A stretch of 64,000 nucleotides of DNA from Musa acuminata AAA Group (Eukaryota; Streptophyta; Magnoliopsida; Zingiberales; Musaceae): NCBI RefSeq assembly GCF_036884655.1, contig NC_088330.1, positions 32,312,501 to 32,376,500 of the forward strand, written 5' to 3'. A model generated the notes under the pieces. That model saw only the letters and a program-made list of their open reading frames with translations. It was not told the DNA's origin and ran no database searches. A program made the position numbers and the translations under genes. This document shows, piece after piece, positions 37,333 to 48,277 of this stretch; within the stretch, counting starts at the first letter, position 1; the number at the start of each line of letters is the position of its first letter.

Positions 37333-40300
37333 ATGGCATCAGCTTCTTCGTCGTCGCCCTTCTTTGGAGTCAGAGAGGACGAGCATCACACCCAGGTGAT
37401 GCAACAACAGTCCTCTTCAGCACCGCCACCACAAGCCGCAGCGCCGGTGAAGAAGAGGCGGAGTCTTCCCGGAAATCCATGCAAGTACCTAACATGCTTG
37501 TTACACAAATCATGCATGATATGTGATTCACAAAGGCGGATGAGCCAACCCCTCCCAATTTTGTGCTTCGGATGCCTTGTGGATCCTAAAAATTTCATCT
37601 GGTCAAAGAAATTCTTGGAAACCCTAATTCAGTATTCTGGTTTTCGCTTGATCCGTGAATTGGGGATTCCAACTCTTCCCTATATATGTTTCTTATTTCT
37701 TTACATCTCCTTCTTCATAATTATGCTCACCGAATTGGGGGTTCTTCGGCTTCAGACATGTGTTTCCGTCTATTTTCTACCCGATGTACTCTGCATGAAA
37801 TGAATTCTTCTCCTCTCATCTCGGCTTCCTTCTAGTTTTGTTTTCTGATTTTACTGTAATCAGCTCAAAAATCACATGAACTGCTGTTTTCTGTCAGGTC
37901 TCCTCCTCTTCCGCTTGTATCCGTAACAATGGTTTCCTCCTCTTTGAACAGTAATCGTGTCTTCAGATTTATGTAGATCTTCGATCCTCATCAAACCTTG
38001 TGCATGTGTAATGCATTATTCTATCAACATGCATCTGATTGATTAATCATAACCACGACCAAATCCACGTGCTCTAGCAGATCCGGATGCGGAAGTTATC
38101 GCGCTCTCTCCGAGGACGCTGCTGGCGACCAACCGCTTCATCTGCGAGGTCTGCAACAAGGGGTTCCAGCGGGAGCAGAACCTGCAGCTGCACCGCCGCG
38201 GCCACAACCTGCCGTGGAAGCTCCGCCAGAAGACCACCAAAGAGGTGCGTCGCCGGGTGTACCTGTGCCCGGAGCCGACGTGCGTCCACCACGAGCCCTC
38301 TCGCGCCCTCGGCGACCTCACCGGCGTCAAGAAGCACTTCTGCCGCAAGCATGGCGAGAAGAAGTGGAAGTGCGACAAGTGCTCCAAGCGCTACGCCGTC
38401 CAGTCCGACCTGAAGGCCCATTCCAAGATATGCGGCACTCGGGAGTACCGCTGCGACTGCGGCACCCTCTTCTCGAGGTTAGTATCTGGTAATGGATCAG
38501 ATCAGATCAGATCCATTTATCTCAATGATAATACATCCGTTTCCACGATATCACGCGTCGCATGGATTCATCACCATGCCATCATTCAAACTATATCATC
38601 ATAGATTTCTGTTCTTGATTTTGATACGTGTCAGATAGGTCATCTTGGTTTTGGTGACGACCGCGGGCGCTCTTTGTTGTTCCACCCATTTCTTTCCCTT
38701 TCTTTTCTGTTGGGAGCTTTGTTTTGTTGTACAGATGTTAGGGTTCCTTAGGGTTATTATTGGGTTCGCAAGAGAAAGAAAGAGAGAGAGAGAGAGAGAG
38801 AGAGGAGGGGGAGGGAGAGTGTGGTTCGTGATGGGAAACGGCTGTAAGAAGCTGCTCCTGCTCCCACGTGAATTGGTCTATGGTACCGCAAAGGTCATGG
38901 AGTTTCAACTCAGGAAAAGGTCTACTTTCTTCCTCTCGCTGGGAATCAATGTCACCCTTCTGTTCTCCTTTTATTCTCTCTCCTATTCACATGATGCCAT
39001 ACTGTCAGCTTGCAGGTTTTGTTCTCTAGTCTACTTGGCCAGATATGGGCAGGTCTTTTAATTCAAATCTTTTCAAGGGGTGATATTAGCAAGGCTTCAA
39101 ACTTGGAAGAATTAAAGTTAGTCGCTCTCCTTGATAACATAGCAACAATTCCTCCCATCTCTCTCGGGTCATTAATTGGAAGTTGGAGTTGCATTTGACT
39201 TCATTTAAGTGAAATCTTTAAATGGGTTGAAGAGCAGATGGGATTGCAACCAGGGGTTCATTGATTGTAATTTGTTTGTCTACCACATCTGGGGTGAATA
39301 AGAGGCTGGTTGGGCGGCTTAGTGGGGAGCTTTCGTGGTTTTGACACAAGAAGAGTTCATAGGGGTCATGTCGAGTTCCTTGCAAAACAATTCCTCTCTC
39401 ATTGCATTAACTCAAGTCCAAGAGGGGTGCTTTCTTCTCTTCCCTTTTGAGATCTCTCTATGGAGAGTCAATGGGTTGGTTCTGCAACTTGGCTTCTCCA
39501 GTAATTTGGCTGCCTTGTGTCATATCTATTCTTTCTCTTGAAGTTGAATACGATCTTTGAAGAGTATTCATTAGTTGGGACACTTAAATCTGAGGCTATG
39601 AAATCATGTGAAAACTGTAGGCATTTTCTTGCTCTAAGCAAACATTTATGTTGACTAGGACATGCAAATCTTAGAACTCAGTAAATTCTTGTAGGAAATG
39701 AGCTAAAAGTAATCAGCATCCTTCATTAATCTGTTCTTCTCACTTGAGCAGGCGTGACAGTTTCATCACCCACCGAGCATTCTGTGACGCCCTAGTGCAG
39801 GAGGGTGCGAGGCTTCCGACCGCCCTGAACACTCTCGGCGGCCACTTGTATGGAAACAGCAACATGGTTTTGGGATCAGCTCAAGTGAGTCCACAGATCA
39901 CGTCGTTGCATGACCAAAGTCGCCCCTCCACTGACCTCCTTCACCTCGGCCGAGCGGGTTCGTCTCAATTCGAACACCTTATCGCTCCATCCAAACCTTT
40001 GTCCTTCGGCGCACCTCAGCCCCCTCCTTACTCCTCCCCGTTCTACCTCGGCGGCGGCGGCTCCGACAAAGGCATCAATGGGGACACCCCGTCGCACCAC
40101 TCCTTGCTTCAGAGTAAGAACTTCCACGGTCTAATGCAACTTCCTGACCTGCAAGGCAATACCACTGGCTCTTCCTCGTCCTCTGCTGCAGCAGCTGCCG
40201 GTCTCTTCAACCTGGGCTTCTTCTCCAACGACAGCAACACATGCAGCAACGCCATGAATAAGAACGTCCAGCCGATGCCCGGGGATCAAATTTACGATTC

Positions 40301-40988
40301 CAATAGAAGCACTGAGCAATCGACGCTCTTTGCCGGAAACCTTGTGGACGAACACATGGCTGGAGGAATAGCTTCTCGCTACAGCACCTTGATTAAGAAT
40401 GAACCAGTGATGCTCCCCCAGCAGCTGTCAGCCACAGCGTTGCTCCAAAAGGCGGCTCAAATCGGTGCAACATCCAGCGGGGGTTCTTCTTTACTTGGAG
40501 GCTTCGGTAGCTCTGCGTCTCCGGGTAAGACAGCGAACTACAGTGCCAGCTTTAGCGGCAGCCATAGCAGTGTTGGAGATGGATTTCGATCTCCAATGGA
40601 AAACGAGACTCAGATTCAGCACCTAATGAACTCACTTGCCAGTGGAGGCATGAATGGCCTATTTGGAAGCTCCACGGGGATGGCAGCATTCGAGGGCAGT
40701 TGCACCACCGCCGGGGGGCGCCATGGACAAGAGAACACAGGGTTTGGCAGATTCAATGGAAACATGCGTAACATGAACGAGGGTAAGTATAATCTCTCGA
40801 GCACCGGAAACCTTGGAGGCTCCGACGGGCTCACCAGGGACTTCCTCGGGGTTGGTAGCATGGTGAGGAGCATGGGGCCCGGGATCTCTCAGAGAGAGCA
40901 ACATCACGGCATTAATATGAGCCCCTTGGATCCCGATATGAGGTCGGGATCCTCGAGCCGATACTTCGCCGGTGGGAGCTTGCAGTAG
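37333..40988 (+). CDS. INDETERMINATE DOMAIN C2H2 zinc finger factor (IDD4/5/6-like), 3 exons, 593-594 aa
   Basis: Exons are 37333-37480, 38078 (or 38081)-38477 and 39752-40988. The ID domain is complete. It opens with [10 protein letters not shown], a nuclear signal, and [16 protein letters not shown]. Finger 1 is [22 protein letters not shown]2H2 finger follows from [10 protein letters not shown] to HFCRKH, and two C2HC fingers come in [12 protein letters not shown] and [11 protein letters not shown]. The C-terminal half has the family motifs [17 protein letters not shown] and TRDFLGVG, which in known IDDs contact partners such as DELLA or SCR/SHR proteins. Intron 1 needs a GC donor (CCAT|GCAAGT); the nearby GT donor would throw the fingers out of frame. 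Its acceptor is a TAGCAG tandem, giving either S-D-P-D or Y-P-D at the junction. The usual Trp in QSDWKAHSK is Leu here. Intron 2 holds a (GA)n run near 38780. Confidence 0.93.
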
Positions 40989-42990
40989 AGAGGAAGGCAA
41001 CAAAAACAAAAGGAAAGATACGAAAGGAAAGAGAAGAGAAGCACAAGTTAATGAGTAGGTAGGTGACTCAACATGATGAACAATGTGCAAATACAGATGT
41101 GAGTTATTCTATGTTGAAGTTCTATTAGCATGATAGGATATGTCAAACCTCGTTGCATGTCTCTGGTCTCTTTACTTCATAGCACTAGACTTCTCATGCG
41201 TTGCTGGAAAACCTTCTTTCCTTTCTAACTTGTGGTGTGCCATATCTCTTGCATTTTTCTCTTGTAGTGAACACCTCCTTTCTATTTAAGTTCCTCTGGT
41301 AGTTGGCTTTGGCTGTTGCTGAGAAAGAGGCATGGAGCGAGTAAATCTTCATGTCATCTGTAGTAGATATGCATCTTGGTGTTCAGAGAGCAGAGACGTA
41401 CACTTGTTTCTGGCCTGCTCTTCGCACAGTGGGCATCTGTTTTAGTGTTTCCTTGTCGTTCCCCGTGTCCTCTCTGCATGCACGTACCGCGTTGCACAGT
41501 AGGGAGGAGGAGAGACAGAGAGAGAGAACAAGAAAAAGGAGACAAGGGTTTGGTAAATCTATCTTTCAGCGTGCGGGGAATGTCATTAAGTTTTCTACTC
41601 TTAGATTCCATTGTGAGCTATCATCGGATTTGGACGTACTGATGAAAACTGCTTGATTCCGAGACCCCACTTGTTGAATCATGCACTGGCACTGTCACTT
41701 TGACCACTTACCCAAACCAAACTCACTACCCTGATATGTTTCTTTCTCCATTGTTCCCTCAATTCTCTCACCTCTCTCTTGAAAATTTTCCGAGATCGTC
41801 ATTGTTCTACATCCATTTCTCCATCATGCATAGTGCTGCATGACTGATGCTCTCTTTTGAAGGTTTAAGACGTTGTCTAACCACGAAGAACATGCAGTAC
41901 CTCTATAAGTTCACATGATGAACAGTAGATGTTGCACTGCAGTCAAATTCCGTAAATGTTTCATGTAGCCGGCATCACAGCAATAGGTATTTGATAGATA
42001 TCCAGGGCTGCGTCCTCTGCTGCTTACCATAGTACTTCTTTGCTCCGGAAAACAATAGCTAGATTTATCTTGGTGGAATTCTTTTTACCTCTTCCAAAAT
42101 TTACTGAATATTCAGGCTAGTATTTAGCCGGGCCATGATTTCCGGCCCAAGCGGGCCGGACCGGATCGGCCTAAAGGTCCAAGATGAACCCGGCTCAGTT
42201 TTAGGGTAAAGCAACGTTAGTTCCGCTATTCGAAACGAGAGAGAGAGATGGTGATGGGGGAGAGGCACTGAAGCTGGGCTCCCCCGAGCCAATGATTGCA
42301 GAAGATCCGCGAGCTTGAGGAGAATAAGAAGGCGGTGCGGCAGCGCCAGAGCGAGGGCGCCGCCATCCCCCTCACGCCTTACTCGGCCGACGATTGATCC
42401 CCTTCCCCTTCTATTTCCTTGCCTGATGATTAGACTTCTTCTTCTCAAATCCCCCCTTCCCCATTTCTTTTGTTGTCTCTGCTATTACTGATTGAAATGC
42501 ATCCCTCTTTCGCAGCTTTCGCTACCATTAGATACATTGAAAGATTTGATCGTTTTGAGGTTTTCATTACGTTCCGAAACAAATTGTTTTTTTTCTTAAT
42601 AATTTTTAATTTTAAAGAAAAGATATTTTAATTAAGAAACAATTTAAAGAATCAAAAGGACATGTTTTTGGCTTCAACTAATTTGAGACTCATACTCTAA
42701 TTAGTTTCATCCAAAGATACATCATCTATGATAGATGATAGTTTGCTCCACATCTACTGTTGACATTGGAGCTGCTAATAATAATTAAAATTAGAATAGT
42801 TGTTGGATGATGCATCTACCATTCAAGAATTGAATATTCCTGATGGGTCCTCTGTGATATACCTGCTAATATGTATACCCGGTGGATCCTCTCCCTATTC
42901 GCTCCGACGACAAGTCAAAACTCTGCCCCATGATCGCTCTCCTTTCCCTATCGCAGAACATTGATTACTCTGCTCGGTTTCCATATTTGT
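40989..42990. other. IDD 3' region and spacer
   Basis: The left part is presumably the IDD 3' untranslated region. Apart from the short coding-like remnant at 42245-42398, I see no gene. The reverse-strand frame at 42101-42448 is the shadow of that remnant. Confidence 0.55.
42245..42398 (+). pseudogene. Short coding-like remnant, unknown family
   Basis: One frame ends KIRELEENKKAVRQRQ, then SEGAAIPLTPYSADD and a stop. The 5' part in this frame has two stops, while a second frame there reads ALKLGSPEPMIAE. The GC-rich, helix-like end looks like genuine protein. It could be the last exon of a small gene (a TTGCAG acceptor precedes AAG ATC CGC) or a frameshifted retrocopy. I do not recognise the family. 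Confidence 0.35.
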
Positions 42991-43270
42991 GCAGAACCGG
43001 ATATTCTCTTTTCAAAGAATTTAGATTCTTATATTTTATTTTTAAAATAAATTAGATTAGATAAAATTTTAGAGATAAAGGACTCTTGATTTAAATTATT
43101 ATTTTATACTTATAAACACATAAATCTATATATCCGTCTCAAAATTAGCTATGAATCCAATTTGTTGTGTAAAGCATATTGAAATTGAACATCATTTCAT
43201 TAGGAATAAGATGTTTTAAGAAATCATTGAGATCAAGGATATCAAGAGTAAAGATAATGTAGATGCAATC

Positions 43271-43633
43271 TGATGAGGGTAATAAATGGTGACAAGACCC
43301 GGGCTGACGTCAGCTGTATGCCTCACACCTCAACCGAACCCGACAGAACCTGGTCAAACGAACCAGAACGTAGACCGAGGCCCATTAATGATCTACTCAG
43401 ACTCGGTCCTTCACGTCACGCCAGCGCCAGTGTTAGATGCTACCTGCCCCCTGCAAGCAGGCACATCAGACATGGTAAATCACCCTATAAAAATCCCGCT
43501 CCTGAGAGGGGCAAGGGGAGGAAAAAAAACACACGCAAACATACCACTTCACATCACTAACTTAATCATCGGAGGGGTTGGGCCAAGCTTCAGACCTGAC
43601 CTGTGTGCAGGTGAGAAGACGAGGTTAGCCCCG

Positions 43634-43664
<31 letters not shown>

Positions 43665-43831
43665 AGACGCGGAGCAGAGGAGGACTTCTCTACGGAACGC
43701 CCTAACGAACTCCGACGCGATCTGATCCGCGCTACCGGCCACCTCAACAACAACGAGATCCCCTCGCCATTCGGACCCGACACAAGCCGCGTCGGTCCCG
43801 AGGCCGCGACATAAAGTTGTTCGCACGAACA
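43271..43831 (+). mobile_element. Solo LTR, probably gypsy type, 561 bp
   Basis: The block starts TGATGAGGGTAATAAATGG and ends CGCACGAACA. Near-matching 5-bp flanks CAATC and CCATC could be its target duplication. It is GC-rich against AT-rich flanks. A TATA-like CCTATAAAAATCCC lies at about 43484, followed by a CACTAAC/AGGTGAG-containing stretch. There is no internal coding region on either side, so this is an LTR left by recombination. The gypsy assignment is an impression from composition and layout. It interrupts the copia pol remnant. Confidence 0.6.
43634..43663. repeat. Poly(C) tract, 30 C
   Basis: A run of 30 uninterrupted C inside the solo LTR, preceded by CCCCG. Long pure C runs are rare in plant DNA. 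The exact length may be affected by sequencing or assembly. Confidence 0.9.
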
Positions 43832-46800
43832 CCATCTAATAGAGAAGTCATCGTCTATCTTATTTAGATAATCAATGAGGTCATGAAGTATTATCATTAG
43901 GAAGATTTTAGATTCTTTTCTTTTATCTTTTTAAAAATTTAATTAGATGGAGTTTTAGAGATAAGGGTCTCTTCATTTAAATTATAATTTTATACCTATA
44001 AATAGATGGTCTTTATATATTACTAAATATACTTTTGGGATAAATCACGGTTTGCTTCGAAGATCTTCATATGATTATTTGGAGAGCGATTTGGTAAAGA
44101 TGTTTGTAATATTATCTTTGCTCTTGATATGATATACTCATTAGGACACCCTTTTTTTTTTGGATAAAATGATATTCAATTTCAATATACTTGGTTCTTA
44201 TATGATAAATTAGATTTGTAGTCAACTTCAAGACACTTTGATTGTCACACTACAAAATAGTTAATTTATTAATTTGATGACAAAAATCCTTGATTAAACA
44301 CCTTAATCATATACGTTGAGCAACAAATAAAAAAGTTTTGCATTATGCTTTGATTGTAGAAAAAGAGATCGATTTATTATCTTTTACTACACCATGAGAT
44401 ATAAGCAGAACCATATAAAAAGATATAATCATATGCATAACCATATAATTCAATATGTATGCCCTTGTTATAGAGTAATCTCAAATTAATGGTAGAATTC
44501 ATATATTTTAAAATTTTCTTTATTGTATCAAGATGTGGCTTCCTTAGAGATTGCACAAGATAACTTACAAGACCAATTGAAAATATAATATATGATCTTA
44601 TAATTGTTAAATAGATAAGATTATAAAAAAAATAAAATAAAAAATCGAGGGTCAGAAAAAATCTTACCATCTTTACAACTAAGCTTTATATTTGCATTAA
44701 GGGGAGAAGAAACCTTTTTACTTTTGGTAATTCTAAATCTTTCAAAAGAAATTTTGCATAATTTGTTAGGGATAAATATATATTCTTTTGTATTCATCGC
44801 CTCTATACTAGGAAGAATATTAAGCTCTCTAAGATTTTCATTTCAAACTAGAGGGAAAGATTATTATGAAGCTTTGAAAAATCTATTTCGTTATTACTTA
44901 TGATGATCATATTATCCACATATAGAAGAACGATAAGATGCAAGTTTCCTTGCTTTTTAATAAATAAGTTAAGATTTGAATAAGAAGATTAATAACCACA
45001 AAAATATAAGTATTGAGAAATTTCTTCATATCATGCTCTAGGAATTTGCTTTAACTCATAGAGGGTCTTCTTGAGCTTGCAAACATAATTTAGTTTGAAA
45101 ATAAAAATATATCTTGATAGTTGTTTGATATAAATGTTTTTGTCAATTTCATAATAAAGGAAAATATTTTTCACAATTAATTGTCAAGCTTCCTTCTAAA
45201 CTTAGTTGCTAGAGCAATTACCATCCTAATATATGTCATCATTGTTATAGGACTAAAAGTTTTCTCATAATATTCTTTATATTTTTGAGAAAATGTTCTT
45301 GCAACAAGTCTTACCTTATAGCAATCTATACTTCTATCTGACTTATGTTTCACCTTATAGACCCATTTGCACGTAATTAAATCTATATTTGTAGGCCTTG
45401 ACATAATATCTTAATGTTCATTTTTACGAAAAGTCTTTATTTCTTCGTTCATAGCATCTTCTCACTCCTTAATACCTTTGACTTCATCAAAACAAGCAGG
45501 CTCAATATCACTAATTGATTCAAGAAAAAAACAGTGACATGCTTATATTGTCTCCATCTCTATAACATGCTGGTTTGATAATTGTTATTTTTTATCTTCT
45601 TAATGTTGAAAATTTCTCTATATGAACATCATAACTCTTATCATTTTGCTCTACTGTGATGAAAAAATAATAGAAGTAGATACAGATAATGAAAATGAGC
45701 CAAAATCTATAAGAGCACTAGATAACAAAGAAAACTCAGTCACATGTTTTGAACATATATCACTTTTACTATTGTGATTGATATTTTTAAAAGAAATTAC
45801 ATGTAGAGGTTAATAAGAGAAATTTTCTCAAACACAACAACTCAAGATATCACATAACTATGTATTTGTGGATCTATGTATTTTCAACATTTTTTCCTTT
45901 CATTATAGCTAATAAATATATATTTCTTAGCCTTAATATCAAGATTGTTTCTCTTAGAGTATGACATGTGAATATAGCACGGAGGACCAAATACTTTGAA
46001 ATGTTTAACATTTAGTTTTTTAGCATGAGCTCAGGTGGAAATTTCAGATTGATTAGAGTAAGAGGAATTTGATTAATAACATAGGTTGTGCATGTCATAC
46101 TTTCTACCCATAAGGCTTTGGGTAAATTTTTTGTATGAAACCAGTTATAAGTCTCCACAAGATATCAAATCTTTTATTCTACCACTTCATTTTATTATGG
46201 TATATTTACACATATGGGTTCTCGCTGTAACCTTTATCGATGTGTAACCTTTTAATTTTTTGTTTCAAGAACACTTTTAACTATTAACCTAAACTTTTAA
46301 AAAATTAAAAAAACCTTTGATTTTTTCTTCAAGACCCAAGTAAAACTTATAAAATCATTAATAAAGAAAAATATATAAATAGAACATGAATAAGATGCAC
46401 TTTGAGTATGATCCATTAGATCATTATGAATAAGCTCTAAGAGAAATTTATACCTTGAAAGTAATCTATCAGAATGTTATTTGTATGCTTTGCCATATTA
46501 ATAACCTCCATAAACTTTATTACTACTAAAAGTAGTAAGATTAGGAAGATCATCAACTTAACTTTTCTATATCATAATCTTTAATTTAATAAAATTTATA
46601 TGACCAAGTCTAGCATGTCAGATTGATGCACCATCATTTGTACTCATCCGTATAAGAGTTAAATACTGAGAAAATATATAAATCTTTGATCTTTTTATCA
46701 ATATGTACTACATTTGTATTTAATTTTTTATGTTATGTAGATACTTGATTTTATTAGGATAAAAGAAGTATATAGTTTTCAACACCGATTATATTTACAA

Positions 46801-46992
46801 CAGAAAAGAGATTTTTCTCCAAACCTAAAACATGTTACACAATCTTGGATGTAATAATATCATTATCTTTGTTTGAAATTAGGGTGCCTTCCTTCTTCAC
46901 TTGGTGAATAGTATTATTTTTCATGATAATTGCATCGTCACCTTTGTATTAACGAAGATTGATAAATTTAATACCATCATGACCATATTTTA

Positions 46993-47070
46993 AATTAATT
47001 ATCTAGTAATGTTTGAAGTTGATGGATTTTGAATTAATTATCTAGTAATGTTTGAAGTTGATGGATGTTA
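46993..47070. repeat. 39-bp tandem duplication within the copia element
   Basis: AATTAATTATCTAGTAATG plus the following 16 bp is repeated in two adjacent copies with a period of 39 bp. The first 35 bp of the two copies are identical, so the event looks recent. Confidence 0.9.
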
Positions 47071-47934
47071 TGGTTTTAGTTCATAAAAATTTGCTCGAAT
47101 TTTTATTAGTAACATTGGAACAATCATTTTTATTTATAATATTTTCTCATATAATCGTAATACAATAAGTTTTTTTGATACGGTCAACTTGCCCCACCTA
47201 TAACTTTGGCTTTGGCTTGCTAAGCATTATTCTTTTTTAATCATTATCCTTTTTCTTATTTATAAAAAGTACATTTATATTTCTCGTAAAATAAAAACTT
47301 CTACTATTTGATGAGCTAAGGATTCCTGAGAAGCAATTTTTTTTTTAATTCTACAAAAGATGGTTGTTGAACCTATCCTTGAATAGATGTAATATAACAA
47401 ATATATTCTTTTCGAAGATCATAAATAATATAATATTTCATTTGAACATTTGAAATAGGTTTATCTGGATTTAGTGATATATCTGGATATAAATTTTTAA
47501 TCTTTAAAAAGTAAAAAAAATTAAAAGATAATTTTGGATAGTATTTACTAAATCATTCTCCAAATACTAAAGTCGAATCATATTATTTTTGTTAAGCAAT
47601 ACATCAAGAGTTATCTAAATCTCTAAAGCCGATTTGCAACCAATAATATGTTCAAAGATATAATGAAAAATAGATATGCTGAACATAAATTCAGGTTTTG
47701 CATTTAATGTTCTTCATGGCCTCTTCATCTAAGTATTGTTGTTGCATTATCGCCAACCATATACCATAGATATTTCCTTATAAGATAGGACTCTAAATAA
47801 GTCTTCTAGAACTTGTAGTTAGATTGATTGGAAAGTTCAATACCAAACCCACTAACTCGATGATTATAATCTATAATCGAAAAAGATCTTGAAGATCTTA
47901 AAATACAGATTATCACCTTTTGACTTTGATACCA

Positions 47935-48277
47935 TGTGTAGAAAGGAAGAGATCACATGTGAGTGTAATCATTCCTCAAGTAGTAATAACAATGCACTAC
48001 TAGTTTAAGACCAAATCAAATAGAAAAAAAAATATCAAGCCGAAGTTAAGAAAAAATATATTTAATTTTTAAAAAAAATAATTATAGAATCTTGAATTAC
48101 GGTCCTATAATCCTGAACATTTAGACTTAAGATAAATCTTATAGATATAATCTATTTATAGATATTAAATAATAATTTAAAATAAAAATTATTATCTTTA
48201 AAATTTTATATAATGAATTTATTTAAAATAAAAAGATAAGAATATAAAATCTTTCCATAGATAAAGTTAGGATTAAC
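47935..48277 (-). repeat. 5' LTR of the minus-strand copia element
   Basis: On the minus strand it starts TGTTAATCCTAAC, has the TATA-like ATCTATAAATAG, and ends TTTCTACACA directly before the primer-binding-like site. It is about 343 bp long. Its AT-rich core resembles the blocks at 43.0 and 43.9 kb, but in inverted orientation. Confidence 0.65.

Larger units (their letters stand above)
43000..44035 (+). mobile_element. Decayed plus-strand copia remnant (LTR-like block, pol end, LTR-like block)
   Basis: Two similar AT-rich blocks (about 43010-43130 and 43885-44015) share AGATTCTTAT/AGATTCTTTT, then ATTTTAGAGATAA, then TTTAAATTAT and CTTATAAA/CTATAAAT, all in plus orientation. Between them, at 43169-43213, the plus strand reads KHIEIEHHFIRNK, the copia RNase H end that usually continues into the last part of pol. 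Most of the element between the left block and this piece is missing. The remnant is split by the solo LTR at 43271-43831. Confidence 0.55.
44036..48277 (-). mobile_element. Degenerate Ty1-copia retrotransposon, minus strand
   Basis: Reading right to left, a primer-binding-like TGGTATCAAAGTC (47922-47934) follows the LTR. Integrase pieces come at 46250-45800 (FPKALWVESMTCTTYVINQI-like, then KYIFISYNERKK). The start of reverse transcriptase is at 45404-45177 (CKWVYKVKHKSD, then VRLVAR, then ETFSPI). RNase H follows at 44670-44377 (VQSLRKPHLDTIKKILKYM, then ISWCSK), then the pol end at about 44200 (KYIEIEYHFIQKK). This is the copia order, integrase before reverse transcriptase. Numerous stops and frameshifts make it non-functional. 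No same-orientation 3' LTR is seen at the left end. Confidence 0.85.

Noticed and set aside
37333..37803. IDD exon 1 reading straight into intron 1 as a 156-aa protein
   Set aside because: It loses every zinc finger. The spliced form gives a complete ID domain, so this is a retained-intron reading at most.
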